NCBI GenBank assembly: GCA_022559985.1
Contig: JAFJTR010000073.1
Location: forward strand, 86,907-150,906
Origin: Parastagonospora avenae f. sp. tritici 18332-5
Taxonomy: Eukaryota > Ascomycota > Dothideomycetes > Pleosporales > Phaeosphaeriaceae
Length of the DNA stretch: 64,000 nt
Reading direction: 5' to 3'
The notes under the pieces were generated by a model, which saw only the letters and a list, made by a program, of their open reading frames with translations, had not been told where the DNA came from and ran no database searches. Numbering within the stretch: position 1 is the stretch's first letter; every line of letters begins with the position of its first letter. Below, one piece after another: positions 34,596 to 45,583 of this stretch. Made by a program: the position numbers and the translations under genes.

Positions 34596-35105
34596 ATGTC
34601 CTTAGCACACGTAAGCGGCTTGGCTGGCTGTACTTGTGTCCAGGACCGGCAACAAGCGGACAGCGCAGATGATGTACACTGTCGCGAGGTAGGCGCTCGG
34701 AGATTCCTACTGTGTAGCTGCTCATTCAATAAATTCACTCCAGTCTGAAGTTGAGTGCTGCACGTCAGACCTGTTGATTGAGCAAATGGTGGCCAGTGCA
34801 CAAGACTCGTGTGCCGCCAGGAAGTCGAATAACATTGAAGTCAAAGACTTAGTTTCGAGGCTGCTGACTAGGTAAGTCTTATCGTGACCGTGCAATTGCC
34901 GTATAACCTGTGCTGGCATTAAGTCCCTCCCAGGATGAAGGCACCGAGACAGGCAGGCGGAGGTATGTGGATATCGCTGAGGATCCGCATCATCCCTCAG
35001 GGCTCGGCGCAAGAAATGTTCGAGACTTTCATAGGTGGAGGTATTACCTGGGGAAAATGGAGCCGGGTTTGTGGAGTTGTAAACCTGGTGGGACTCGCTT
35101 ATTGA
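34596..35105 (+). CDS. Candidate small three-exon gene with a BH1-like motif (130 aa)
   Basis: Exons 34596-34688, 34744-34871, 34934-35105 join in one frame (393 nt) through introns of 55 nt (GTAGGC..CTCCAG) and 62 nt (GTAAGT..CCCAG). The product has a Cys/Asp-containing head, a helical segment (IEVKDLVSRLLTRMKA) and a C-terminal FIGGGITWGKWSRV followed by a hydrophobic stretch ending VNLVGLAY. The FxxGGxxWGK string is similar to the BH1 motif of Bcl-2 proteins. No BH2 motif follows and the protein is shorter than a Bcl-2 fold, so either further exons exist or the resemblance is chance. An alternative splice using GTATGT inside exon 3 would give a different end. Confidence 0.35.
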
Positions 35106-35353
35106 GCGGACGCGCCGAAGTCGTCTTCGTTCCTTCCCTGCCTGGTACGTGCCTGCATCACGCTGAGATCAGAGTCTCGTATCCCAGCGAATAGTATTAC
35201 GTACAGCTCTATCTTGGCGTAGAAGCTGGATGATGAGTGTCCTTGGTCTGATACACTCTAAGCGCTGTACAGCAAAGAAAGAGCCGATGCTGCCGCTGTG
35301 AGGGGCATTGATCGCGGTAGATTTTCCTGCAAGGCCGAGGAGCTGCCAATGGC

Positions 35354-36149
35354 TTACTTATCCTCAGTCTTGCCCTGGACGTCGACGATTGCCTTGATGA
35401 GCTCCTCTACCACTAGAGTCGACAGGCGGACCTCCTCCTTGCTCTCACATTTTGGCACGGATAAGAAAACAATGTCCTTCTTACCCGTCGTATTCTCTGC
35501 TTGCAGCATACTCATGTAGTACTGATATCCACATGTATAGGGCGTTGTATCATCGCTCAACCTCACATCGACCGCCTGCTTGTATGTGAACTCAAGGGTG
35601 CCTTTCTTCATTGAGGGTTCCATCGCCGAGTGTGAGGTCAACGAGGAGCAAGCAGTCTGCCAGATTTCGAAAACAGAGTCAATGTGAAGAGTGGTATTTG
35701 AAGAAGCGATTGGTTTTGTGAAGACGTTTTTGTACCCTGCTCGAGTGAAAGCCTTGCGATCGGCATCTGGGATATCGTGGCATCCCTCTTTCGGCGCCGC
35801 TCTTGCAAGCTTATAGACCCCAGCCCCGTTGTCGGCGTCCAGTCTGGCATGTACTACGAACTCTGGTGACCACTGATTGACTTGGTCGGCAGTAATAGCG
35901 AGGCATTCGCGATACTTGGCTGTAGCTGAATCCTGCGGTGGTTTGTCCATAGGGAAAATCTCAATATAATCGCCCTTGGTACTTCTTGTATCTAGAGGTA
36001 AGTGATGTTTGCACTCCCGTGACTCTATTTTGGAGATATTCTGGTCGGGCTAGGCGCATGTTAGCTTGGGTGGCTCTGGCTGCTCCGGATAGACGCACGA
36101 AGCCGGTCACCATCACAACTATTGTGTCTTCGTCCGGAGCCCACATCAT
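35354..36149 (-). CDS. Hypothetical protein (about 248 aa, two exons)
   Basis: Exon 2 (36049-35354) joins an upstream segment (36149-36099) through a 49-nt intron with GTGCGT donor, GCTAAC branch site and CTAG acceptor; the frame is kept. The N-terminus MMWAPDEDTIVVMVTGF may continue further upstream, as the frame before the Met stays open for about 17 codons. The body has CHDIPDADRKAFTRAGY, TLHIDSVFEIW and a C-terminal KDIVFLSVPKCESKEEV, mixed alpha/beta in character with several Cys. No signal peptide is evident with this start. No family recognised. Confidence 0.55.
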
Positions 36150-36782
36150 GTTGGTTCCTTCGAGGCTTGAAAATGTGAAAATGACGGGCACGATGCTGTG
36201 GTTCTTGTAGTCATATGTGACTCACTGCCCAGGTGTAAGGCGTCCACGCGTAATTGCCCTTCTGTAGACATACACGGATACATGCAGCCAGGTGCAAAGG
36301 AGGTCCTGCCTGTAGTGATGCACATTCGTCTCATTCAATGCGACATGCTGTGCGCGATGCTATGACGTAGCACGCACTACATACCTTCGCTGACCCCGGT
36401 CTATCCGCGCGCTCTGCTCAAGATGCAGCCGCAAGGAACGGCGCCATTATAAATTTCATGAGGCGTTCCTTAAATGAAGCAAATAGTGAATGGATTGAAG
36501 TCTGGTGGACGGTGTTGTACATGTCGGGATGATAGGGAGCGAGGGGCTCGGCTAGCGCATCTGCAAGGTCCAGATGTCCGATCGGAGCTGGCGTGCAATA
36601 ACTTTATTGAGAGCCAGTCACAGAAGCTTACACATCAGCACAAGGCACTTCTGTGACCGATTCACAGGATGCAAATACTTCCCCGTCCCTAAAAACAATT
36701 CCTGTCTTCTTGAAACGTTTCACCGACCTCATATCAACAGTGGTTGTTGTTCGCACCTTCTGCGGGACAGTCATAGCCCACC
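36150..36782. other. Intergenic region upstream of AROM
   Basis: About 630 bp, likely the AROM promoter and leader and possibly an unrecognised 5' exon of the minus-strand gene. The TATAAATTT near 36448 could be a TATA-like element. No gene recognised. Confidence 0.4.
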
Positions 36783-39700
36783 ATGGCGACCAACGGAGTC
36801 AAAGCTGAGCCCACCAAGGTCAACATCTTGGGCAAAGACTCGATAGTCGTCGACTATGGACTGTGGCAGAGCTACATCGCCGAGGATCTGCTGCAAAATA
36901 TTCCCTCGTCCACCTACGTCCTCATCACCGACACGAACATTGGCCCAACCTACACACCCACCTTCGAACGCTCCTTCTCAGCAGCGACTGCCTCGATATC
37001 TTCGTCCCCACGCCTTCTCACATACACGATCCCACCCGGCGAGACGTCGAAATCACGAAGCACAAAAGCTGCCGTAGAAGACTGGCTTTTGTCACAAGGA
37101 TGCACGCGCGACACCGTCATAATAGCCCTGGGTGGGGGAGTCATAGGCGACATGATCGGATACGTTGCCGCGACTTATATGCGCGGCGTCAAGTTCGTGA
37201 ACGTGCCCACCACACTGCTGTCCATGGTAGACTCGAGCATTGGTGGCAAGACTGCCATTGACGTGCCTGCGGGCAAGAACTTGGTCGGCGCATTCTGGCA
37301 GCCCGAGAGAATATACATCGACTTGCAATTCTTGGAAACACTGCCAAAGCGCGAGGTCATCAACGGCATGGCAGAGGTGGTCAAGACAGCAGCCATCTGG
37401 AATGAAGAAGAATTCACAGCGCTCGAGGGCAATGCGGACGCCATCCTTGCAGCTATGGACCAGAAAACCACCGATGGGCGCAAGAACTTCGACAGCATAG
37501 CCGGAATACTGAAGAGAATAGTCCTAGGCTCTGTGCGCGTCAAGGCTGAAGTCGTTTCAGCCGACGAGCGCGAGGGCGGACTGCGCAATCTGCTGAACTT
37601 CGGGCACTCGATTGGACACGCCTACGAAGCTATTCTCACACCTCAGATCCTCCACGGAGAATGTGTCGCAATCGGCATGGTCAAGGAGGCGGAGCTGGCA
37701 AGATACCTCGGAGTCCTGGACCCGTCTGCAGTTGCGCGCTTGACAAAGTGCATCGCCAGCTACGGTCTGCCGACCTCGCTAACAGACAAGACGGTGCGCA
37801 GGCGGTCGGCAAACAAGCATTGCCCAGTGGACGAGCTCATCAAGATCATGGCGGTGGACAAGAAGAACGCGGGCGCCGTGAAGAAGATCGTGCTTCTGTC
37901 TGGCATCGGCAGGACGTACGAGAAGAAGGCGAGCTCCGTCGTGGATCGCGACATCAAAATCGCTCTTTCGCCAAGCATCTGCGTGCACCCCGGTATTCCG
38001 CCTGATCTGAATGTGACATGTACACCTCCTGGCTCCAAAAGTGTCTCCAACCGGGTACTCGTCCTGGCGGCGCTCGGCACTGGTTCGTGCCGGATCACCA
38101 ACTTGCTCCACTCGGATGACACCCAAGTCATGCTGGACGCGCTTGCGAAAATGCAGGGTGCCAGCTTCTCTTGGGAGAACGATGGTAAGGAGCTGGTGGT
38201 TACTGGAAATGGTGGCCAGCTAAAAGCCTCAAGCAATGAGCTATACCTTGGCAATGCTGGCACTGCAGCGCGCTTCCTGACATCAGTGACCGCTCTCTGC
38301 CAAGCTCAAGAGGGTGTTACCTCGACTGTAGTGACTGGTAATGCGCGCATGAAGGAGCGCCCTATCGGCCCGCTAGTCAAGTCGCTGCGTACCATGGGCA
38401 TTGATGTTGACTACCAGGAGAAAGAGGGCAGCCTGCCACTGCGCATCTCTGCTTGCGGCGGCTTCGGTTCTGAGGCGTTCAGCGGCGAGATTGAGCTCAC
38501 CGCGAACGTGTCTTCGCAATATGTCTCCTCGATTCTCCTGAGCGCGCCGTACTCTAAGAAGCCGGTAACATTACGACTTGTGGGTGGCAAAGTCATCTCG
38601 CAGCCATACATTGATATGACCATCGCAATGATGGCGTCTTTTGGTGTACAGGTTGAGCGGGATCAGAGTGACCCCAACACCTACCGCATCCCCAACAAGC
38701 CGTACACCAACCCAGCAGAATACGTTGTCGAGAGCGATGCTAGCTCGGCGACTTATCCACTGGCCATCGCAGCAATCACTGGCAGCACATGCACGGTACC
38801 GAACATCGGTTCAGGTTCCCTTCAAGGTGACGCACGATTCGCCATTGAAGTGTTGAAGCCCATGGGCTGCAAGGTAGAACAAACCAAGACCTCCACTACC
38901 GTGACAGGTCCGCCTCGCGGAGAGCTCAAGGCCGTCAAGGAGATCGATATGGAGCCCATGACAGATGCCTTCCTGACTGCATCAGTCCTAGCTGCAGTAT
39001 GCTCATCAAACGGCACTTCGACGACCACGCGCATCTATGGTATCGCAAACCAGCGTGTCAAGGAGTGCAATCGTATTCAAGCCATGGAAGACGAGCTTGC
39101 CAAGTTTGGCATCACGTGCAGACAATTCGATGATGGTATTGAGGTCGATGGTCGAGGATATCAGCTAGATGCACCCAAAGTCGGTATCCATTGCTACGAC
39201 GATCACCGTGTAGCAATGAGCTTCGGCGTCCTCGCTCTAGTTGCACCCGAGCCCGTACTCGTACTTGAGAAGGACTGTACAGGCAAGACGTGGCCGGGAT
39301 ACTGGGACATCTTGAACCAGCAGTTCAAGGCTGAGCTCACTGGCGTTGAGCCACCGCAGCAGTCGTATGGTAAGAAGGTTGCATCGAAAGGACAACAAAA
39401 GTCCATCTTCATTATTGGAATGCGTGGAGCTGGCAAGACGACAGCTGGCGGATGGGCGTCACGAGCTCTGAGCTGGCCACTTATCGACTTGGACACAGCT
39501 TTGGAACAGCATATGAGCATGACCATTCCTGATATCATCAAAACCAGTGGTTGGGACGGTTTCCGCAAAGCCGAGCTCGAGCTGCTGCAAAGGACAGTCA
39601 AGGAGAAACCTACAGGCCACATCTTCGCTTGCGGTGGTGGCATTGTGGAAATTCCCGAAGCGCGAAAGATCCTTGTGGACTACCAAAAGAGCGGGGGTAT

Positions 39701-41595
39701 CGTGCTTCTCGTCTCGCGAGACATTAACAAAGTTGTTGAGTTCCTGCAAATCGACAAGACACGACCTGCGTACGTTGAGGATATGATGGGTGTTTGGCTA
39801 AGACGGAAGCCGTGGTATGTGGAGTGCAGTAATTACCGCTTCCACAGTCAAGCTGCTGGATCCAAAGCGTTGGCCCACACACAGACCGAGATTGGACGCT
39901 TCCTGAATATCATCACTGGAAGAACTTCAACACTGCAGGACATCCAGAAGAAGAAACAATCTTTCTTCGTGTGTTTGTCTGCACCCAACCTTGAGCCTTG
40001 CGCAAAAGATCTGCCAGAGATCGTCGTTGGCGCAGACGCGGTCGAGCTTAGAGTTGATTTGCTTGATGATCCTGAAGGCTCAGAAGGTCTGCCTACGCCA
40101 GAGTTTCTGATTGAACAGTTGACGATTCTAAGAAACGTCACGACCATACCAGTCATTTTCACACTGCGAACGAGGGCGCAGGGCGGCAAGTTTCCTGACG
40201 AGGCGTATGCTGAGGCTCGATCGCTGTACCAATCCGCGATACGGCTTGGCTGCGAATTCGTGGATCTGGAGATGACAATGCCGGAGGAGGTACTGCGCGA
40301 AGTCTCGGAAACACGCGGCTTCACAGAGATCATCGCCAGTCACCATGATCCAAAGGGCGAACTCAGCTGGAGCAATGGCTCTTGGATGAAGTACTACAAC
40401 CGTGCACTGCAGTACGGAACCGTCATAAAGCTTGTGGGTGTGGCAAAGTCATTACAAGACAATTTTGCGCTCGCAGAGTTCAAGAGCTGGGCTGAGACAG
40501 CGCATCCCACCCCGCTCATTGCGATAAATATGGGCGATCACGGTAAGCTAAGTCGCATATTGAACGGATTTATGGCACCGGTCTCGCACGCGCTACTTCC
40601 ATCAGCCACCGCACCAGGCCAGCTCTCTGCAGCTGACATCCGTCGTGGCCTGTCTCTGATGGGTGAGATTCCTACCAAGAAGTTCTGCATCTTCGGCTCG
40701 CCCATATCGCAAAGCCCCAGTCCACGTCTGCACAATTGCCTCTTCCGCGAGACAGGACTGCCGCACACATACGGTCTGCACGAGACGACTGACGCGGACT
40801 CGATTCGCGACATCATCCGAGCGCCAGACTTCGGCGGCGCAAGCGTGACCATCCCTCTCAAGCAGGATGTTCGCCCGCTGATCGACGGTGTCGGTCCTGA
40901 AGTCGAGGCCATCGGTGCGTTGAACACCATTGTACCTGAGGTCTCCATTGATGAGAGCACCGGCAAGGAAGTTACATGCCTGATCGGCCGCAATACGGAC
41001 TACCTCGGCATGATCCTCATTCTCCGCAACACTGGAGCACATGGTGTAGGCGCTGGACTGGTCATTGGCGGCGGCGGTACCAGCCGTGCGGCCATCTATG
41101 CCCTCAAGGAAATGGGTTACGGTCCTATCTACCTCCTTGGCCGCAACGCCCAGAAGATCGAGGCTCTCAAGAGCGACTTCCCGTCTTCTTACAACCTGCA
41201 GGTCATCACTTCACCCGACCAGGTCTCGTCTTTGGACGCCATGCCAACCGTCGCTATTGGCACTGTTCCAGCGGACCAGCCCCTTGATCCAACTATTCGA
41301 GAGACGCTCTGCACATTCTTTGAAAAGGCTAAAGATGTGAAGACGGAGCGTGGCGAGGAGAGAATCTTGCTTGAGATGGCTTACAAGCCACCAGTCACGG
41401 CACTCATCCAGTTGAGTCAGGATGCTGGGTGGAAGACTGTGAATGGGCTTGAGGTGCTTGTGGGACAAGGCGTGCACCAGTTTGAGTACTGGACGGGCAT
41501 AAAACCGCTTTACAGCGTCGCGAGGGTGAGTCTTTCTGTTCTGGAACTGACTAGAAATGGCTAACATGAGACAGGACGCTGTGATGAACGGCTAA
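36783..41595 (+). CDS. aroM: Pentafunctional AROM polypeptide (1,587 aa)
   Basis: Catalyses steps 2-6 of the shikimate pathway in the cytosol, turning DAHP into EPSP for aromatic amino acid synthesis. Two exons, 36783-41525 and 41575-41595; the last seven codons (DAVMNG, stop) lie after a 49-nt intron. Domains: 3-dehydroquinate synthase (1-390; GGGVIGDMIGY, SSIGGKTAID); EPSP synthase (about 400-845; PPGSKSVSNR, DDHRVAMSFG); shikimate kinase (about 870-1050; P-loop GMRGAGKTTAG); type I 3-dehydroquinase (about 1055-1290; ASHHDPKG with the His, VIKLVGVAKS with the Schiff-base Lys); shikimate dehydrogenase (about 1299-end; GSPISQSPSPRLHN, GGGGTSRAAIYAL). All key motifs look intact. Length matches the family. 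Expression is usually under general amino acid control, but I did not identify a site. Confidence 0.98.
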
Positions 41596-41820
41596 GCCTT
41601 TGCTAGAAGGCGCTCCTTGAAGGCGCTCCTTGAAGTCTGGTAAGTACTCTGCCACCGCTTGTTTGCCTTGTCTCCCGAACTAGACAAAAGAAACAAACAA
41701 ATAAATTCATGTCTTGCATCTGTCTTGTGCTGATTGAATCCGCCCCTCTCCCGTTTATATAACTCCAGCTCTCAGCACTTCCCACTACCTCCCCTGTCCA
41801 TCACTCTGTCCCGAATCATC

Positions 41821-42262
41821 ATGACTCACTCTCCCAATCCCAACACACCCCCTAAGCATACCGCAAGCGACCACCGCACAGCGTCTTCCCATACCATGGA
41901 TCGCCCAGGCGCTCTCACCTCAGCTCAAACTACTCCAGTCTTCGCACACCGCAACACACTCCCCGCCAAGCTCAGCATCTTCCCATACCCTCAGCCGCTC
42001 TGCACTTTCACCTTCACCTTCAAGCTCCATCGCCTCGCCGCATACTATCGGCCACTTAGCAACGCCTTCTCTGGCATCCTCGCGCACACTTGATCGCTCG
42101 GAGATTGGCTCGGAGAGTCCGAATTCGTCGAAGACGCTTGGACGAGAGGGCTCTGAGACGGAAGAATGCCAAGACGACGAAAGTGACGACGAAAGCGAAG
42201 AAGAGGACGAAGGGGAAGTGTTTGCGCAGAGTTATCGCGAGAGATCGGGGAGGGATGGTTAG
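41821..42262 (+). pseudogene. Probable frameshifted or mis-spliced acidic-tail gene
   Basis: An ATG at 41821 opens a frame (MTHSPNPNTPPKHTASDHRT) that reads poorly after about residue 30 and stops at 42093. The +1 frame has no Met but is open for 145 codons to a stop at 42260-42262. It reads as a natural disordered protein: Ser/Pro repeats, then SEIGSESPNSSKTLGREG, SETEECQDDESDDESEEEDE and EVFAQSYRERSGRDG. This pattern suggests one gene broken by a single-base indel, a sequencing error, or an intron I could not place (no good GT..AG pair of length 1 mod 3 was found). Family unknown. Confidence 0.4.
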
Positions 42263-42551
42263 GAATTGAGGATGAGGGGGTTGGGATTTCAAGGCTCGCA
42301 GGCATGCACAATTTAGAGATTTCGCGTGGGATGGGGAATGGGATCAGTCCATGGAAGATGACATCTGGAGCACTTTTGTATGTTTTCTTTTGCAACACAG
42401 GGCCTGTCCCATGTCTGCGGCCCTACATAAAACTCTTGAGAGTGCGATGCAAAATGCAGCGGAGATATACAGCCCTACCCAATGCGTGTTGGCACGTCCG
42501 ACTCGCTTTCATCCATCCACCTTCATCCGTATATCCCCACCCTCCACCGCC

Positions 42552-45242
42552 CTACCGCCACTTCCGCGCTTCAATCAACACCCCCACACGATTTCCACCA
42601 GGCGTAAACACCTTCCCTGCCCTTGCGTCTTCCTCGATCTTGCGATCAATCGCCGCGTCCAAACTGCTCTCAATCTCCTTACTCGGCGTGCAATACGCAT
42701 TCGGATCCAACGCCCTCGCCGCCGGCGTGCTGGGCGCCGCACCTCGTAGACGCGTGAGTGCCTTGTTCTGCATCTTTGGAGTAGCAGGAGCTCGACGTCG
42801 GGGCGTCATGTTGACTTTGGGCGGGACGAGGCGGGAGGGTTTAGACGGTGATGGTTTTGGGGGGCTAGATTTTGGCTTCGTGGGCTTATCTGGTGAGCCC
42901 TTGGGAGTCGTACTATCCATTTTCTTTCCCTTGCTGGGTGTCGGATCTGGTTTGCTCGGCGTGCCCATTGCAGCTTTCTTCCTATCTTCGCTGTTCCACT
43001 TGGCAATACGGTCTGCAATAGCCTGCGCGCTGGCGAACTTGGGGATTGGAGTGCCTTCGGGATTGAAAGTTGGCCCTGGAGGCTTGGGAGCTGGTGTTGG
43101 ACGAGCAGTCTTGATGCGAGATTGAGGAGTAGATGATGTCTTGGGTGCCGGGGAGTCAGAAACCGACTTGCGGGCACTTTGCGGGATGCCGCCGGCGCCG
43201 AATCGCGGTTTGGCTGGTGCTGTTACAGGTCTTGGACTTGTAGTAGGAGCTCTTGGAGTTATTCTTGCTCGTGAAGTCGTGCTGGTCACGGGTACGTTCG
43301 CGCGAGCAAGTGTGCCCAATTTAGCACCTCTGTTTCGTGTCGTCAAACTCAGTCCATTCGCCTTGCCGGCAGTGCCCGTCGGCGCAATCTTCATGGGCGA
43401 AGCACTCGCTGGCACATTGCGGCGAGCGCTGTTCGGTTCCCTCTGATCCTCCTGCTCGTCTACCTTCGCAGCAGCCATCCGCTCCCTACGTGCTTGCGCA
43501 GGCGTCTTGTTCGCATACGGCCACTTCGGAGCTTTCAGGCGAGGAGTAGGAAGCTTACTCGGAGACCGCTTCGGGTGCACGAACATGCTTGCCCGAACAG
43601 ACGAATGCGTCGTGGAGTTTGATGTATTCGATACATCAGATGTAGTCCGCAGCAGAGCCCGCTTGGGTCTGGCTGTCGCAGCTGTGCTAGATTCTAGTCC
43701 CTGTGTGGAATTCGCCATGATAGGCAATTCAAAAGTGTTCTCCTTCTCCTTTCCCTTGCTGAAACGGAAATCCACTCCGAGAGAGTTGCTCAGAGATGAC
43801 CGCAGTATATTCATCTCTTGCTGCATAGCCAGCATGACGTTTTGATCAGTACCGCTCTGTCTCAGCGTTCTCGCGAGAACCGGCTTGGATGACTTCTTCA
43901 AAGGACTATCGCAAGCATTGCCGAACTTGACATGTCTCTTAGCTGGCGAACCCTCATCCTCGATCGCCTCACGGCCGGGAGGGGGGAACAGGAGCGGTCG
44001 ATACTGCAACGTCTGCTCCGGTATCTTGAACGGCGAGGTGAAGCGAATTTCCGTCACAGGCTCTGCGAGTAGGATTGGCACAGTCTTAGTGACCGTCTCA
44101 GGCGTTACGCCGTCGGTCTTGCCTCGTAATTCCGCAATGGAGACAGTGGGCTGAAGCACCTCAGCCGCCTTTCGCAACGGTGTAGGTGGTTCTGAAATGT
44201 TGGTCTCGCCCACGCGCTCTACTACCTCGGACTTTGGTTTCGACGCGCCTACTTTGAGGCCCTTCATCATGTCTCCGATATCAAACGAAGCACCTCGCTT
44301 CGTTCGAGTCGAAGTCTGCCCTGTCGCATTCAACGGTGGTCGAGGCGAGCTCGTTGATGTTGGAGCAGCAGCCACCACGTGGCTGGTCGCGACTTCCCCT
44401 TCCGCGACATCTTGCACATCCTTGGAATCCTTACGTGGCGTCGAGGCGCCTTCCTCAAACTTGGTTTCCATCTTTACCGCTCTCTTAGGGGACGTACTCG
44501 TACTGTTGACGTGCTTGTTGGGAGTAGGTGTCGTGGCTTTTGAACGGGGTGTATGAGACAAAGCAGGAGCGGACTTCCTCGGCAGTCCATTCCTCGTGGC
44601 ACTTGCTCTAACAACCGCCAGATCTCTGACAGCCGGCTTTCCTGGTGTCTCTTTCTTCACGACGGGCGGGCCAAACGGGGGTCTTGACGGAGTCTGTTTC
44701 GCGGGTCTCGTGCGCTTCGATGGCGTGCCTTTCACTGGGGTCGCGGCTCGGGACGGAACGCCTACCTTCTCACTACCCATCTTCGTTGGACTAGGCGTCC
44801 TGATTCTCGGTATACTAACGCCCTTGTCTGCCTTCTTCGACACGATCTTGCTTTCGGGAATCTCGCATGTGAAATGGAATCCATTTTGGCCGACTTCAAG
44901 CTTCAACTTCGTAGGGCTATCTCTACTCTTCGTAGGCGAGTCGCTTCTCTTGGGTGGGCTGCTACGGCTCTTAGTCGGACTTGGTGACCGCGGCGGCGTC
45001 GCGGGCGACATGGTGACCTCTTTCAGAAAGCGCCGGTAAAGTGGGGTCGATTTGTTTGGTTGAGGGGGGGTTGTTGGGACCGAAAATTTAGTAGGCGATG
45101 TAAGAGGTGTTCGGAAAGCGCTCTTGTTGTCGTGGTCCGGGTCTAGGTTTTCATCAGAATGGTTGGGTACCGTTGTAAACGGGTCTGGGCAGCAGTCAGG
45201 TGGGGTAGCCACGTTGGGCATGGAAGTGAAAGCCATCGTCAT
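42552..45242 (-). CDS. Ser/Thr-Pro-rich disordered protein (896 aa), likely nuclear
   Basis: Intronless. Almost the whole protein is low complexity and very rich in SP and TP dipeptides followed by Lys/Arg (SPTKSR, SPTKFSV, TPSKRTRPAKQTPS), the pattern of cyclin-dependent kinase targets. Basic clusters could bind DNA, microtubules or act as nuclear signals. Slightly more ordered segments are LKLEVGQNGFHFTCEIPES near residue 118 and the end KVFTPGGNRVGVLIEARKWR, which may be the conserved functional ends. I do not recognise the family; a cell-cycle or spindle/chromatin role is only inference. The start could also be the Met two codons later. Confidence 0.8.
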   Translation of the reverse strand: MTMAFTSMPNVATPPDCCPDPFTTVPNHSDENLDPDHDNKSAFRTPLTSPTKFSVPTTPPQPNKSTPLYRRFLKEVTMSPATPPRSPSPTKSRSSPPKRSDSPTKSRDSPTKLKLEVGQNGFHFTCEIPESKIVSKKADKGVSIPRIRTPSPTKMGSEKVGVPSRAATPVKGTPSKRTRPAKQTPSRPPFGPPVVKKETPGKPAVRDLAVVRASATRNGLPRKSAPALSHTPRSKATTPTPNKHVNSTSTSPKRAVKMETKFEEGASTPRKDSKDVQDVAEGEVATSHVVAAAPTSTSSPRPPLNATGQTSTRTKRGASFDIGDMMKGLKVGASKPKSEVVERVGETNISEPPTPLRKAAEVLQPTVSIAELRGKTDGVTPETVTKTVPILLAEPVTEIRFTSPFKIPEQTLQYRPLLFPPPGREAIEDEGSPAKRHVKFGNACDSPLKKSSKPVLARTLRQSGTDQNVMLAMQQEMNILRSSLSNSLGVDFRFSKGKEKENTFELPIMANSTQGLESSTAATARPKRALLRTTSDVSNTSNSTTHSSVRASMFVHPKRSPSKLPTPRLKAPKWPYANKTPAQARRERMAAAKVDEQEDQREPNSARRNVPASASPMKIAPTGTAGKANGLSLTTRNRGAKLGTLARANVPVTSTTSRARITPRAPTTSPRPVTAPAKPRFGAGGIPQSARKSVSDSPAPKTSSTPQSRIKTARPTPAPKPPGPTFNPEGTPIPKFASAQAIADRIAKWNSEDRKKAAMGTPSKPDPTPSKGKKMDSTTPKGSPDKPTKPKSSPPKPSPSKPSRLVPPKVNMTPRRRAPATPKMQNKALTRLRGAAPSTPAARALDPNAYCTPSKEIESSLDAAIDRKIEEDARAGKVFTPGGNRVGVLIEARKWR

Positions 45243-45583
45243 GTGATTATTGCTTACAACATCCGCGACCGTTTTCGCGACTAGACGAAGAGGCTCTCAG
45301 AAACAATCGGGATGAAGAGCAGATGGATCGCAGGGAATGTTTGGAAACAACTTGTGCGACAAACAATTTGAGACCCACACGCCGTGCGTGCTGCCGTGAG
45401 ACATTGACGTACATGCTCGTGCTTGTCAGAAAAAGCAACTCCCAAGAACATCACAACTGCTACAAATGCAACTTTTGGCATGGGTGATGATAGTTCATTG
45501 ACTATTTGTTATGGTAAGCAAAGACTCCATCTACATGCTCATGGCTTCTGATATCTACCAATTCACGCTCACGTCAAAATAAC

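Noticed and set aside
39203..39643. Antisense frames across the AROM gene
   Set aside because: They lie wholly inside a strongly supported enzyme gene and have no independent support.
42045..42398. 117-codon minus-strand frame
   Set aside because: The opposite strand carries the acidic-tail reading; this frame has no start context or homology cue.
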